The translations under genes were made by a program, and so were the position numbers. Shown piece after piece: positions 1 to 8,053 of a stretch of DNA of 32,384 nt. The notes below the pieces were generated by a model. That model was given only the letters and a program-made list of their open reading frames with translations. It did no database searches and was not told the DNA's origin. Source of the stretch: an uncultured Oscillospiraceae bacterium (GTDB lineage Bacteria; Bacillota; Clostridia; Oscillospirales; Oscillospiraceae); assembly GCA_947630395.1 (NCBI GenBank), contig CANRHK010000004.1, positions 1 through 32,384 of the forward strand, given 5' to 3'. How positions within the stretch are numbered: position 1 is the stretch's first letter; each line of letters starts with the position of its first letter.

Positions 1-1
1 G

Positions 2-169
2 TTCGGCTATCTCATGATGATCGTGCTCGGGAACTCGGTGAGCGCCGTCTTGCTGCACCTTGCCGCCATGTTCCTGCGCATTCAGCCCAAGCAGAGCGAA
101 GAGCCCAAGCAGGACGAAGAACCCAAGCAGAACGAAGAGCCCAAGCATGGCGAAGAGCCGCAACCGTAA
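2..169 (+). CDS. C-terminal fragment of a membrane protein with a repetitive charged tail (5' end outside window)
   Basis: Open frame from window start: FGYLMMIVLGNSVSAVLLHLAAMFLRIQPKQSEEPKQDEEPKQNEEPKHGEEPQP*, hydrophobic segment then EEPKQ-type repeats; followed by a terminator hairpin. Confidence 0.6.
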   Translation, partial: FGYLMMIVLGNSVSAVLLHLAAMFLRIQPKQSEEPKQDEEPKQNEEPKHGEEPQP

Positions 170-205
170 AATTCGAAGCATAAAAGTAAGGTGCCGCAGG
201 GCGCC

Positions 206-233
206 GCCGCGGGCATCCGCCCGCGGCTTCTTT
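206..233 (+). terminator. Intrinsic terminator
   Basis: GCCGCGGGC-ATCC-GCCCGCGGC perfect 9-bp stem followed by TTCTTT, just after the stop codon at 167-169. Confidence 0.7.
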
Positions 234-282
234 GCGTCTGCCTGTCCTCTGAAAATTTCCCCCGTCAGGGCCATTCTGACGG

Positions 283-311
283 TTGAAAACAGGCGGAAAG
301 TGTTGTATAAT
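283..311 (+). promoter_or_regulatory. Sigma-A-type promoter for the pseudouridine synthase gene
   Basis: TTGAAA (283-288) - 17 bp - TATAAT (306-311). Confidence 0.8.
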
Positions 312-362
312 TTGTTTGTTGCGCCATTTCGCGTACAAAGATGGCGCGGAGGGAGGCGGAAG

Positions 363-1246
363 ATGGCGCGGCTCGAGCTGTCTGTGACGGCGGATCTGGC
401 GGGGCGCACCGTCCGCTCCCTGCTGAAATACGAGCTGGGGCTCTCCACAGCCCTGATAAACCGCCTCAAGCGCACGGAGACCGGCCTGACCCTCAACGGG
501 ACGCGAGTCTTCACCAGCGCGGTGGTCCAGGCCGGCGACCTGCTGGCGGCGGATCTGTCGCCGGGGAGCGTGCCGCGGAAATTCCGCCCGTGGCTATGGA
601 GCTGGACATCCGCTTTGAGGACGAGCACCTGCTGGTGCTGAACAAGCCCGCGCCCCTGGCGGTGATCCCCTCCTCCCTGTCCCCGGTCGAGGCCACGCTG
701 GCCAACGGCCTGGCCCACTACCTGGGCCCCGGCTTCTCCTTCCACCCGGTGAACCGGCTGGACCGGGGCACCACCGGCCTCATGGCAGTGGCCAAGAATG
801 GCTACGTCCACGACCGCCTGCGGCGGCAGCTCCACACGGACGCCTTCCGCCGTGAATATCTGGCCGTCTGTGTGGGGACGCCTGATCCCCCGGAGGGGCG
901 CGTCGACCTCCCCATCGCCCGGGCCCCCGGCTCGGCCCTGAAGCGGCAGGTGGACCCGGCGGGCAAGCCGGCGGCGACGAACTACCGGGTGCTGGAAATC
1001 CGAAGCCCCTTCTCCCTGGTGGCGCTGACGCCCCGGACGGGCCGCACCCACCAGATCCGGGTCCACATGGCGGCCTTGGGCTGTCCTCTGGCCGGGGACT
1101 GGCTCTACGGCACCGAGGACCGGAATTTGATTGCCCGCCCCGCCCTCCACGCCGCCCGGCTGGAACTGCTGCACCCCGTGACGGGACAGGCCCTCTCCCT
1201 CTCCGCGCCGCCCCCGGCGGATATGACTACTTTACTGGAGCGTTGA
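363..1246 (+). pseudogene. RluA/RluD-family pseudouridine synthase with S4 domain, split by an apparent frameshift near 555-562
   Basis: S4-like N-terminus MARLELSVTADLAGRTVRSLLKYELGLSTALINRLKRTETGLTLNGTRVF in one frame, catalytic domain (HPVNRLDRGTTGLM..., GRTHQIRVHMAALGCPLAGDWLYG) in the -1 frame; promoter and RBS (ggaggcggaagATG) intact. Confidence 0.8.
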
Positions 1247-1250
1247 CCGT

Positions 1251-2207
1251 ATGGCAGAGCTGATTTTTCTGGATCTGGAATGGAATACCACCTTCTACCG
1301 CCGGGACGGGGAGAGACTGCCCTTCCACGAGCTGATCGAGGTAGCGGCCATCAAGGTGGACCAATTCACCGGCGCCATGCTGGACTCCTTCCACAGCTAC
1401 GTCCACCCCAAGGTCGGCCGCAAAATCGAAAACCGCACCCTCCGCCTGCTGCCCTACGGGAAGGAGGAGCTGAAGGCCCTGCTGGCGGAGGCCCCCACCT
1501 TTCTGGACATGGGCCCCGCGTTCCTCCGCTGGTGCGGGGACAACCCCGTGTTCATCGAGTGGGGCAACAACGACGTGGAGGTGCTGCTGAAGAACTTTGA
1601 GTTCCACCGTATCTCCTTCGACGCGGGCTGGAAGTGCCAGTTCTACGACCTCCAATACATGTACCAGAAGCTCTTCGGCGGGGATCTGGGCATGCAGCCC
1701 TCCCTGGAGAAGGCGGTCACGGATCTGGAGATGGACACGGATCTGGACTTCCACAGCGCCTGGAACGACACATTCTACACCGTCATGGTCTACCAGACCA
1801 TGCTGGACAGATTTGAGGGCCTGACCCTCTTCCACAAGCCCCCCAAGCCCAAGGGCCCGCCGCCCCTGTGGGAGCTGGATCTGGGCGTCTTTGACAGCCG
1901 CTGGGACTGCAAGAACCGGCCGGAGGTGACCCGGCCCGTCTGCCCCCTCTGCGCCCAGGCCGTCTCCCCGGGCCGCTGGGTCCGCACCGGCCCCACCGAG
2001 CAGGTCCAGCGCTGCAAGTGCCCCGAGCACCGGCGGCTGTATCTGGTGATCACCTCCGAGAAGGAGGACGGAACGTGGCACGCCAAAACCGCCATCTACA
2101 AGGACGCCGGCCCCATCGCCGAGCGCTTCCGCAGGGCCTCCCAGAAGCGGCGGGCGGACCAGCTCCGCTCCAAGCAGGCCATAGAGAAGAAGCAGGCCGC
2201 GTCATAG
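1251..2207 (+). CDS. DEDDh-type 3'-5' exonuclease family protein with Cys-rich C-terminal segment
   Basis: MAELIFLDLEWNTTF (D-x-E), IEWGNNDVE, DLDFHSAWNDTFYTV (H...D) exonuclease motifs; C-terminal CPLC...CKC. Confidence 0.8.
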   Translation: MAELIFLDLEWNTTFYRRDGERLPFHELIEVAAIKVDQFTGAMLDSFHSYVHPKVGRKIENRTLRLLPYGKEELKALLAEAPTFLDMGPAFLRWCGDNPVFIEWGNNDVEVLLKNFEFHRISFDAGWKCQFYDLQYMYQKLFGGDLGMQPSLEKAVTDLEMDTDLDFHSAWNDTFYTVMVYQTMLDRFEGLTLFHKPPKPKGPPPLWELDLGVFDSRWDCKNRPEVTRPVCPLCAQAVSPGRWVRTGPTEQVQRCKCPEHRRLYLVITSEKEDGTWHAKTAIYKDAGPIAERFRRASQKRRADQLRSKQAIEKKQAAS

Positions 2208-2316
2208 GCATAGGTTGTATTGCGGGAAACCATAAAAGGAGCACCCATCCGGTCGCTCGACAGGATCGAAACAATACTGCCACAGGGCAGCTGCCAAACA
2301 GGGGTGCAACAAACAC

Positions 2317-2360
2317 AACAGCCATACTCGGGCATTTGTTCGGGTATGGCTGTTCTTTTT
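2317..2360 (+). terminator. Intrinsic terminator
   Basis: ACAGCCATACTCG ... CGGGTATGGCTGT inverted repeat followed by TCTTTTT. Confidence 0.8.
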
Positions 2361-2385
2361 ATCTGTCTCTATGTTGTGAACTGAA

Positions 2386-3234
2386 TTACCGAAAGCTAAC
2401 TTTGAAATCTGCCATCCGCCGGAGGAGGGCGATCTCCTCCCCGTGGCCCGCGTCGTCGGTGGGGGTCTCCAGCAGGAACGGCAGGTCCCGCAGCGCCGGG
2501 TGGGTGATGCAGCGGACAATGGCCTCCGTGCCCAAGGTCCCCTCCCCGATGCGGGCGTGGCGGTCCTTTTTTGCACCCAGGGGGTTCATGCTGTCGTTGA
2601 TGTGGACGGCCTTCAAGCGCGAAAGCCCGATGACCCGGTCAAACTCCGCCAGCACCCCGTCCAGGTCCCCGGCGATGTCGTAGCCCGCGTCGGACACGTG
2701 GCAGGTGTCCAGGCACACCCCCAGCTTCTCCCGGCACGCCGCCATGTCCAGAATCATCCGCAGCTCCTCGAACCGTCCGCCGATCTCGCTGCCCTTGCCC
2801 GCCATAGTCTCCAGCAGCACGGTGGTGGCCTGATCGGGCCTCACCACCCGGTCCAGCATCCCCGCGATGAAGCGGCAACCCGCCTCCACCCCCTGGCCCA
2901 CGTGGCTGCCCGGGTGGAAGTTGTAATAATTCCCCGGCAGGTGCTCCATGAGGGCCAGGTCCTCCCCCATCATCCGCTCCGCCAGCGCCCGGATGCCCTC
3001 GTCCCGTGAGCAGGGGTTCATAATGTAGGGGGCGTGGGCCACAATGGGGCCGAAGGCATTTTTTTCCAGCAGCTCCCGCAGCTTCCCCAGGTCCGCCGGG
3101 TCGGCGGCCTTGGCCCGGGCGCCCCGGGGGTTCCGGACAAAGCACTGGAAGGTGTTGGCGCCGATGTGCAGCGCCGTCTTTCCCATCCTGTAAAATCCTC
3201 CTGCGGAGGACAGGTGTGCGCCCAGATATGTCAT
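2386..3234 (-). CDS. nfo: Deoxyribonuclease IV (endonuclease IV)
   Basis: MTYLGAHLSSAGGFYRMGKTALHIGANTFQCFVRNPRG..., VCLDTCHVSDAGYDI, HINDSMNPLGAKKDRHARIGEG are hallmark Nfo motifs. Confidence 0.93.
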   Translation of the reverse strand: MTYLGAHLSSAGGFYRMGKTALHIGANTFQCFVRNPRGARAKAADPADLGKLRELLEKNAFGPIVAHAPYIMNPCSRDEGIRALAERMMGEDLALMEHLPGNYYNFHPGSHVGQGVEAGCRFIAGMLDRVVRPDQATTVLLETMAGKGSEIGGRFEELRMILDMAACREKLGVCLDTCHVSDAGYDIAGDLDGVLAEFDRVIGLSRLKAVHINDSMNPLGAKKDRHARIGEGTLGTEAIVRCITHPALRDLPFLLETPTDDAGHGEEIALLRRMADFKVSFR

Positions 3235-4559
3235 AGCAGCTTCTCCTTTGCGTAATCCAGCAGAATTTCTCTGTCGTTGGGGAGTGTTTCGTCAATCACC
3301 AGCTCCAGCAGGGCGCTGAGGCACCTCCCCACCGCCGGCCCCCGGAGGCCCAGGGCCATGACATCGTTTCCCTTCACCGCCAGCTGCCGCAGGGTGAAGC
3401 AGTCCCCCTGCTCCAGCACCAGGTTCAGCAGCGCCTCCCACTGGTCCAGGAGCCCCAGCCTGTCCCGGAACCGCTCCGCCTGGGCCAGGTTGTCCGCCCG
3501 CTTCACCTCCAGCAGCAGCCGCACCGTCTCCTCCCCGTACCGGGAGAGATTCCGCCGGACGGCTTTCTCGCTGAGGGTCAGGGGCGCGTCGTGGCGCTCC
3601 ACCAGGGTGAGGATGGTCCTCTTGCTCTGGTGATCAAACCGCAGCCGGTCCAGGATGGCCGACCCTTTCTCCACGCTCTTGCGCCAGTGGCCGTAGAAGT
3701 GGCCCCGGCCCTCCCCGTCTACGGTGAAGGTGTCCGGCTTGCCCAGGTCGTGGAGCAGCAGGGTCCAGCGGAGAACCGGCCAGGGCTTTGCCGCCGCCAC
3801 GGCTCTGGCGGTGTGCTCCCACACGTCGTAGCAGTGGTAGGGGCTGCGCTGGTCGAAGCCTACGGCGGGCAGCACCTCCGGCAGGGGCACCCCCAGCACG
3901 TCCGGGTAGCTCAGCAGCACCTCCAGCACGTGCTCCCCCAGGAGTACGCCGGTCAGCTCCTCCCGGATCCGCTCGGTGGCGATTTTCCGCAAAAGCGGGG
4001 CGCACCGGCGGATGGCGCTGTCCGTCCCCGGCTCGATGGAGAAGCCCAGCCTGGAGGCGAAGCGGAGGCCCCGGAGAATCCGCAGCGCGTCCTCCTCAAA
4101 GCGCCTCTCCGCCTCCCCCACCGCCCGGAGGACGCCCCTCTCCAGGTCCTCCCGGCCCCCGAAGGGGTCGGCGATCTCCCCCCGAAGGTCCATGGCGATG
4201 GCATTCACCGTGAAATCCCGGCGGGCCAGGTCCTCCCGGAGGGACCGGGTGAAGGTGACATGGTCCGGGTGGCGGCTGTCCAGATAGGTCCCATCCACCC
4301 GGTAGGTGGTGACCTCCACCCCCCTGCCGCCGCCCACGGTGACGGTGCCGTGCCGGAGTCCGGTGGGCAGGGCCCGGGGCGCGAAGAGCTCCACCACCGC
4401 CTCCGGCAGGGCGCCGGTGGTCACGTCCCAGTCCCCGGGCGTCCGCCCCAGCAGCATATCCCGCACCGCGCCGCCCACGCACCAGGCCTCATAGCCCGCG
4501 GCCTCCAGCCGCGCCATGATTTCACGTACCTCAGCAGGCAGTTCCCGCACCGGCCTCAC
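3231..4559 (-). CDS. cca: CCA tRNA nucleotidyltransferase with HD domain
   Basis: CVGGAVRDMLLGRTPGDWDVTT nucleotidyltransferase motif, RRDFTVNAIAMDLRGEIADPFGG, HD motif LLLHDLGKPDTF; GTG start; 4-bp overlap with nfo. Confidence 0.92.
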   Translation of the reverse strand: MRPVRELPAEVREIMARLEAAGYEAWCVGGAVRDMLLGRTPGDWDVTTGALPEAVVELFAPRALPTGLRHGTVTVGGGRGVEVTTYRVDGTYLDSRHPDHVTFTRSLREDLARRDFTVNAIAMDLRGEIADPFGGREDLERGVLRAVGEAERRFEEDALRILRGLRFASRLGFSIEPGTDSAIRRCAPLLRKIATERIREELTGVLLGEHVLEVLLSYPDVLGVPLPEVLPAVGFDQRSPYHCYDVWEHTARAVAAAKPWPVLRWTLLLHDLGKPDTFTVDGEGRGHFYGHWRKSVEKGSAILDRLRFDHQSKRTILTLVERHDAPLTLSEKAVRRNLSRYGEETVRLLLEVKRADNLAQAERFRDRLGLLDQWEALLNLVLEQGDCFTLRQLAVKGNDVMALGLRGPAVGRCLSALLELVIDETLPNDREILLDYAKEKLL

Positions 4560-4632
4560 CCCGCTTCATCAAAATTTCCGTCTCAAGATTATTTTTCCTG
4601 AAAATCAGCCATAGTATTACTACAAATACCGG

Positions 4633-4661
4633 TTGCGTAAAGCGATTTCCTATAGTATAAT
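4633..4661 (+). promoter_or_regulatory. Sigma-A-type promoter for murC
   Basis: TTGCGT (4633-4638) - 17 bp - TATAAT (4656-4661). Confidence 0.7.
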
Positions 4662-4719
4662 ATAAAATTGCAAAAAAGGCAAATACCGGCTTCCGCCGTT
4701 TTGGGAAGGATCTATTCCT

Positions 4720-6093
4720 ATGCTCCATATTGATACATTGATTCAGCACTACATCGCCCCCGGCCGGCGGGTCCATCTGTCCGGCATCGGCGGCGTCTCC
4801 ATGTCCCCCCTGGCCGAGGTACTCCACGGCATGGGCCTCCTGGTCCAGGGCAGCGACATGCATGAAAGCCCGGTGGTGGACCACCTCCGCTCCCTGGGCA
4901 TTCCCGTGGCCATCGGCCACTCTGGCCAGGCCATCCATGGCGCGGAGTTCCTGATCCGCACCGCCGCCATCCACGACGATAACCCGGAGATCACCACCGC
5001 CCGGGCCAATGGCATCCCCGTCTTCGAGCGGGCGGAGGCCTGGGGCGCCATCATGCAGCAGTATGAGAACGCCCTGTGTATCTCCGGCACCCATGGCAAG
5101 ACCACCACCACCTCCATGTGCACCCACATCTTCATGGCCGCCGGCCAGGACCCCACTGTCATGATCGGCGGCACCCTGCCCATGCTCCACAGCGGCTACC
5201 GGGTGGGCAAGGGCGACACCATCATCCTGGAGTCCTGCGAGTACCGCAACAGCTTTCTCTACTTCTTCCCCACCGTGGCGGTAGTGCTGAACGTGGGGGC
5301 CGACCACCTGGACTTTTTCAAGGATCTGGACGACATCAAGGCGTCCTTCCGCCGCTTTGCGGGGCTGGTGCCGCCGGACGGCCGGATTGTGGCCAACGCC
5401 GACGACCCCGGCGCCATGGACGCTCTCAAGGGCATGACGCTCTTCACCTTCGGCCTCTCGGAGGGCGCGGAGTGCCGCGCCGTGGACCTCACCTGGCATC
5501 AGGGCATGCCCGACTTCGACGTGGTGGTGGATGGGGAGTTCTACACCCACCTGTCCCTCCGCGTGCCGGGGCGGCACAACGTGTACAACGCCCTGGCCGC
5601 GGCAGCCGCCTCCTATGTGCTGGGTGTGAAGGGCGAGGCCGTAAGGGCCGGTCTGGCGGCTTTCTCCGGCACCGGCCGCCGCTTCGAGCACAAGGGCTCC
5701 TACCACGGCGCGGAGGTCTACGACGACTACGCCCACCACCCCGCCGAACTCCACGCCCTGCTGGAGACCGCCATGAGTCTGGGCTATGAGCGGGTGATCT
5801 GCGCTTTCCAGCCCCACACCTACACCCGCACAAAATCCCTCTTTGACGACTTCGTCCGGGAGATGAAGGTGCCGGACCTGGTGGTGCTGGCGGAGATCTA
5901 CGCCGCCCGGGAGCAAAACACCATTGGCATTTCCTCCGCCGATCTGGCGGCACAGATCCCAGGCAGTATCTTCTGCCCCACCCTCCAGGACACCGAGCGG
6001 GTGCTGCGGGAGACCGCCCGGCCGGGGGACTTGATTCTCACCGTCGGCGCGGGGGATATTTTCACTGTGGGGGAGAATCTGGTAAAAGGATAA
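4720..6093 (+). CDS. murC: UDP-N-acetylmuramate--L-alanine ligase
   Basis: VHLSGIGGVSMSPLAEVL, ISGTHGKTTTTSM, LESCEYRNSFLYFFPTVAVVLNVGADHLDFF, YDDYAHHPAEL. Confidence 0.95.
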   Translation: MLHIDTLIQHYIAPGRRVHLSGIGGVSMSPLAEVLHGMGLLVQGSDMHESPVVDHLRSLGIPVAIGHSGQAIHGAEFLIRTAAIHDDNPEITTARANGIPVFERAEAWGAIMQQYENALCISGTHGKTTTTSMCTHIFMAAGQDPTVMIGGTLPMLHSGYRVGKGDTIILESCEYRNSFLYFFPTVAVVLNVGADHLDFFKDLDDIKASFRRFAGLVPPDGRIVANADDPGAMDALKGMTLFTFGLSEGAECRAVDLTWHQGMPDFDVVVDGEFYTHLSLRVPGRHNVYNALAAAAASYVLGVKGEAVRAGLAAFSGTGRRFEHKGSYHGAEVYDDYAHHPAELHALLETAMSLGYERVICAFQPHTYTRTKSLFDDFVREMKVPDLVVLAEIYAAREQNTIGISSADLAAQIPGSIFCPTLQDTERVLRETARPGDLILTVGAGDIFTVGENLVKG

Positions 6094-6105
6094 GCCCACT
6101 TACAT

Positions 6106-6144
6106 TGGGTGCCCTGGGGCCGGAGGCCCCAGGCGCCCTTTTTC
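6106..6144 (+). terminator. Intrinsic terminator of murC
   Basis: GGGTGCCCTGGGGCC-GGA-GGCCCCAGGCGCCC followed by TTTTT. Confidence 0.85.
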
Positions 6145-6161
6145 TTCTTGCGGGAGGAAAC

Positions 6162-6301
6162 ATGTCAAACTGGTTTACCATCGAAGAAATCGACGGCGGC
6201 ACCTGGGCCATCAGCGAATACCGGCACTGGGAGGAGGCCCACAGCTACCTGCTCCTGGGGGCGGCGTGTTTGACTTCGGGGACTTTCAAATCCACATTTA
6301 A
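6162..6301 (+). pseudogene. Internally deleted MBL-fold metallo-hydrolase remnant
   Basis: MSNWFTIEEIDGGTWAISEYRHWEEAHSYLLLG is a typical MBL-fold N-terminus, interrupted at ~6260; in the adjacent frame GGVFDFGDFQIHI*(TAA 6299-6301) resembles a family C-terminus. Confidence 0.65.
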
Positions 6302-6326
6302 CTTTTCCCCCACGGGCGCATATACT
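6298..6326 (+). promoter_or_regulatory. Putative promoter for the SOD-like gene
   Basis: TTAACT (6298-6303) - 17 bp - TATACT (6321-6326), 31 bp before the ATG at 6358. Confidence 0.5.
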
Positions 6327-6357
6327 GGGTATATCATATCTGAGAAGGAGACTTGGA

Positions 6358-6990
6358 ATGAACCAGACTTTCCCCTTCCAGTCCGACGCACTGCCCTACA
6401 GCTACGCCGCCCTGATGCCCTACTGTGACGCCAACACCCTCTACTTCCACCACGACCAATACTACACCGACGCGGTGTACCGGCTCAACAAACTGGTGGT
6501 GGCCCACCGGCTCACCGGCCTGGATCTGCGCCAGCTCCTCACGGAGAAGATCGCCCTCCCGCCGGATCAGCTCAGCGTCCTCCGGGACACCGCCGGCCTG
6601 GTGTTCAACCACCAGTTCTACTTCGGCTGCGTCTGCACCGCCGCCGGCGCCCCGCCCATCAACCCCCTCACCCAGGCCCTCGTCACCACCTACGGCTCCA
6701 TCGACGCTTTCCGCCAGCTGATGGTGGAGGCGGCCCAGAGCGCCGTCGGCTCCAACTGGCTCTGGCTGGTCTCCGAGGGCCGGAAGGGGATCCACCTGGT
6801 GATCACCCCCAACAACTTGGCTGTGGATCTGAACTCCGTCTCACCCATCCTGGGGGTGGATCTGTGGGAGCACGCCTACTTCACCATGAACCACTTCGAT
6901 ATCGCCGCCTATGTCCGCTGCTGGTTCCGCTTCATCGACTGGGAGGCCGCCAACCGGCGGTATGAGGCCTCTCTCACAGCCTGGAAATGA
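6358..6990 (+). CDS. Divergent Fe/Mn superoxide dismutase family protein
   Basis: LPYSYAALMPYCDANTLYFHHDQYY, FNHQFYF, SNWLWLV, PILGVDLWEHAYF; four metal-ligand positions (H, H, D, H) retained. Confidence 0.85.
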   Translation: MNQTFPFQSDALPYSYAALMPYCDANTLYFHHDQYYTDAVYRLNKLVVAHRLTGLDLRQLLTEKIALPPDQLSVLRDTAGLVFNHQFYFGCVCTAAGAPPINPLTQALVTTYGSIDAFRQLMVEAAQSAVGSNWLWLVSEGRKGIHLVITPNNLAVDLNSVSPILGVDLWEHAYFTMNHFDIAAYVRCWFRFIDWEAANRRYEASLTAWK

Positions 6991-7020
6991 TTCTTCCTCC
7001 CTGATTTGGAGAAAATATAC

Positions 7021-7050
7021 TTGACAGACAACCCACCGGCGTGATATAGA
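7021..7050 (+). promoter_or_regulatory. Putative promoter for the DegV-family gene
   Basis: TTGACA (7021-7026) - 18 bp - TATAGA (7045-7050). Confidence 0.6.
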
Positions 7051-7122
7051 TGAGAAGGAAAAACTGCGGCATCACGCGCCGCCGGTACATCGTACATAAA
7101 ATGCTCGAAAGGACACCACCCC

Positions 7123-7986
7123 ATGGTCAAAATCAAAATTTCCAGCGACTCCACCGCCGACATTCCCCAAAACTACTGTGACGGGCTCGGCATCTCCGTC
7201 CTCCCTCTCACTCTCCTGTATGAAGGCAAGGAGTACCGGGACGGCATCGACATGACCCCCCAGGAGCTCTACAAGATTCTGGACTCCTCCGCCGAGCTGC
7301 CTGTCTCCGCCCAGGTGGCCTCTCACCTGTACACCGAGCTCTTTGAGGGGGCCTGGAGGGCCGGCTTCACCGACCTCATCCACACCTCCATCAACGCCAA
7401 GGGTTCCGGCACCTATCAGGCCGGGTGCATCAGCCGGGACATGTTCTACGAGGACCACCCGGAGGCAAAGGACAGCTTCCGCATCCACCTCATCAACTCC
7501 GGCACCTACTCCATGGGCTACGGCATCCCCGTCATCGAGGCCGCCCAAATGGTCCGGGAGGGCGCCCAGCCCGACGCCGTCATCGCGCATATCCGGGACT
7601 GGGTAGACCACGCCCGGCCCCTCTTCGTGCCCCTGAATCTGAAGTGCGTGAAGAAGTCTGGCCGCATCTCCCCCGCCGCCGCTTTCCTGGGGGACGCCAT
7701 CGGCCTGAAGCCCCTGATCACCTTCGAGGACGGCGAGGCCAAGATCATCGGCAAGGCCAGGGGCGAACACAAGGCCTACCAGGCCCTTCTGGACACCTGC
7801 CTCAGGGAGCGCAAGCCCGGCAGCAATTACGCCATCGTCTACGGCAACAACCAGGAGGCCTATGAAGCCGTCAGGGCCGCCTGCGCCGAAAAGATGGACC
7901 AGCCGCCCATGACGGAATATCATGTGGGCTGCGTCATCGGCATCAACACAGGCCCCAACATGGTGGGGCTGATCTATCGCCGGTAA
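7123..7986 (+). CDS. DegV family (fatty-acid-binding fold) protein
   Basis: KISSDSTADIPQNYCDGLGISVLPLTLLYEGKEYRDGIDMTPQELYKIL and TSSxxAK-like SINAKGSGTYQAG. Confidence 0.9.
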   Translation: MVKIKISSDSTADIPQNYCDGLGISVLPLTLLYEGKEYRDGIDMTPQELYKILDSSAELPVSAQVASHLYTELFEGAWRAGFTDLIHTSINAKGSGTYQAGCISRDMFYEDHPEAKDSFRIHLINSGTYSMGYGIPVIEAAQMVREGAQPDAVIAHIRDWVDHARPLFVPLNLKCVKKSGRISPAAAFLGDAIGLKPLITFEDGEAKIIGKARGEHKAYQALLDTCLRERKPGSNYAIVYGNNQEAYEAVRAACAEKMDQPPMTEYHVGCVIGINTGPNMVGLIYRR

Positions 7987-8005
7987 CCGCCGGCCGACAG
8001 CATGT

Positions 8006-8040
8006 AAAAAGAGCAGAGGCGCTCGCCTCTGCTCTTTTTT
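8006..8040. terminator. Bidirectional intrinsic terminator between convergent genes
   Basis: AAAAAGAGCAGAGGC-GCTC-GCCTCTGCTCTTTTTT near-perfect palindrome with A and T runs. Confidence 0.9.
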
Positions 8041-8053
8041 GCCGTTTTTGCCG

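Noticed and set aside
553-565. Programmed -1 ribosomal frameshift in the pseudouridine synthase
   Set aside because: No canonical X XXY YYZ slippery heptamer at the junction; single-base loss in a G run is simpler
4531-6099. 522-aa minus-strand ORF opposite murC
   Set aside because: Shadow ORF; murC motifs are unambiguous on the plus strand
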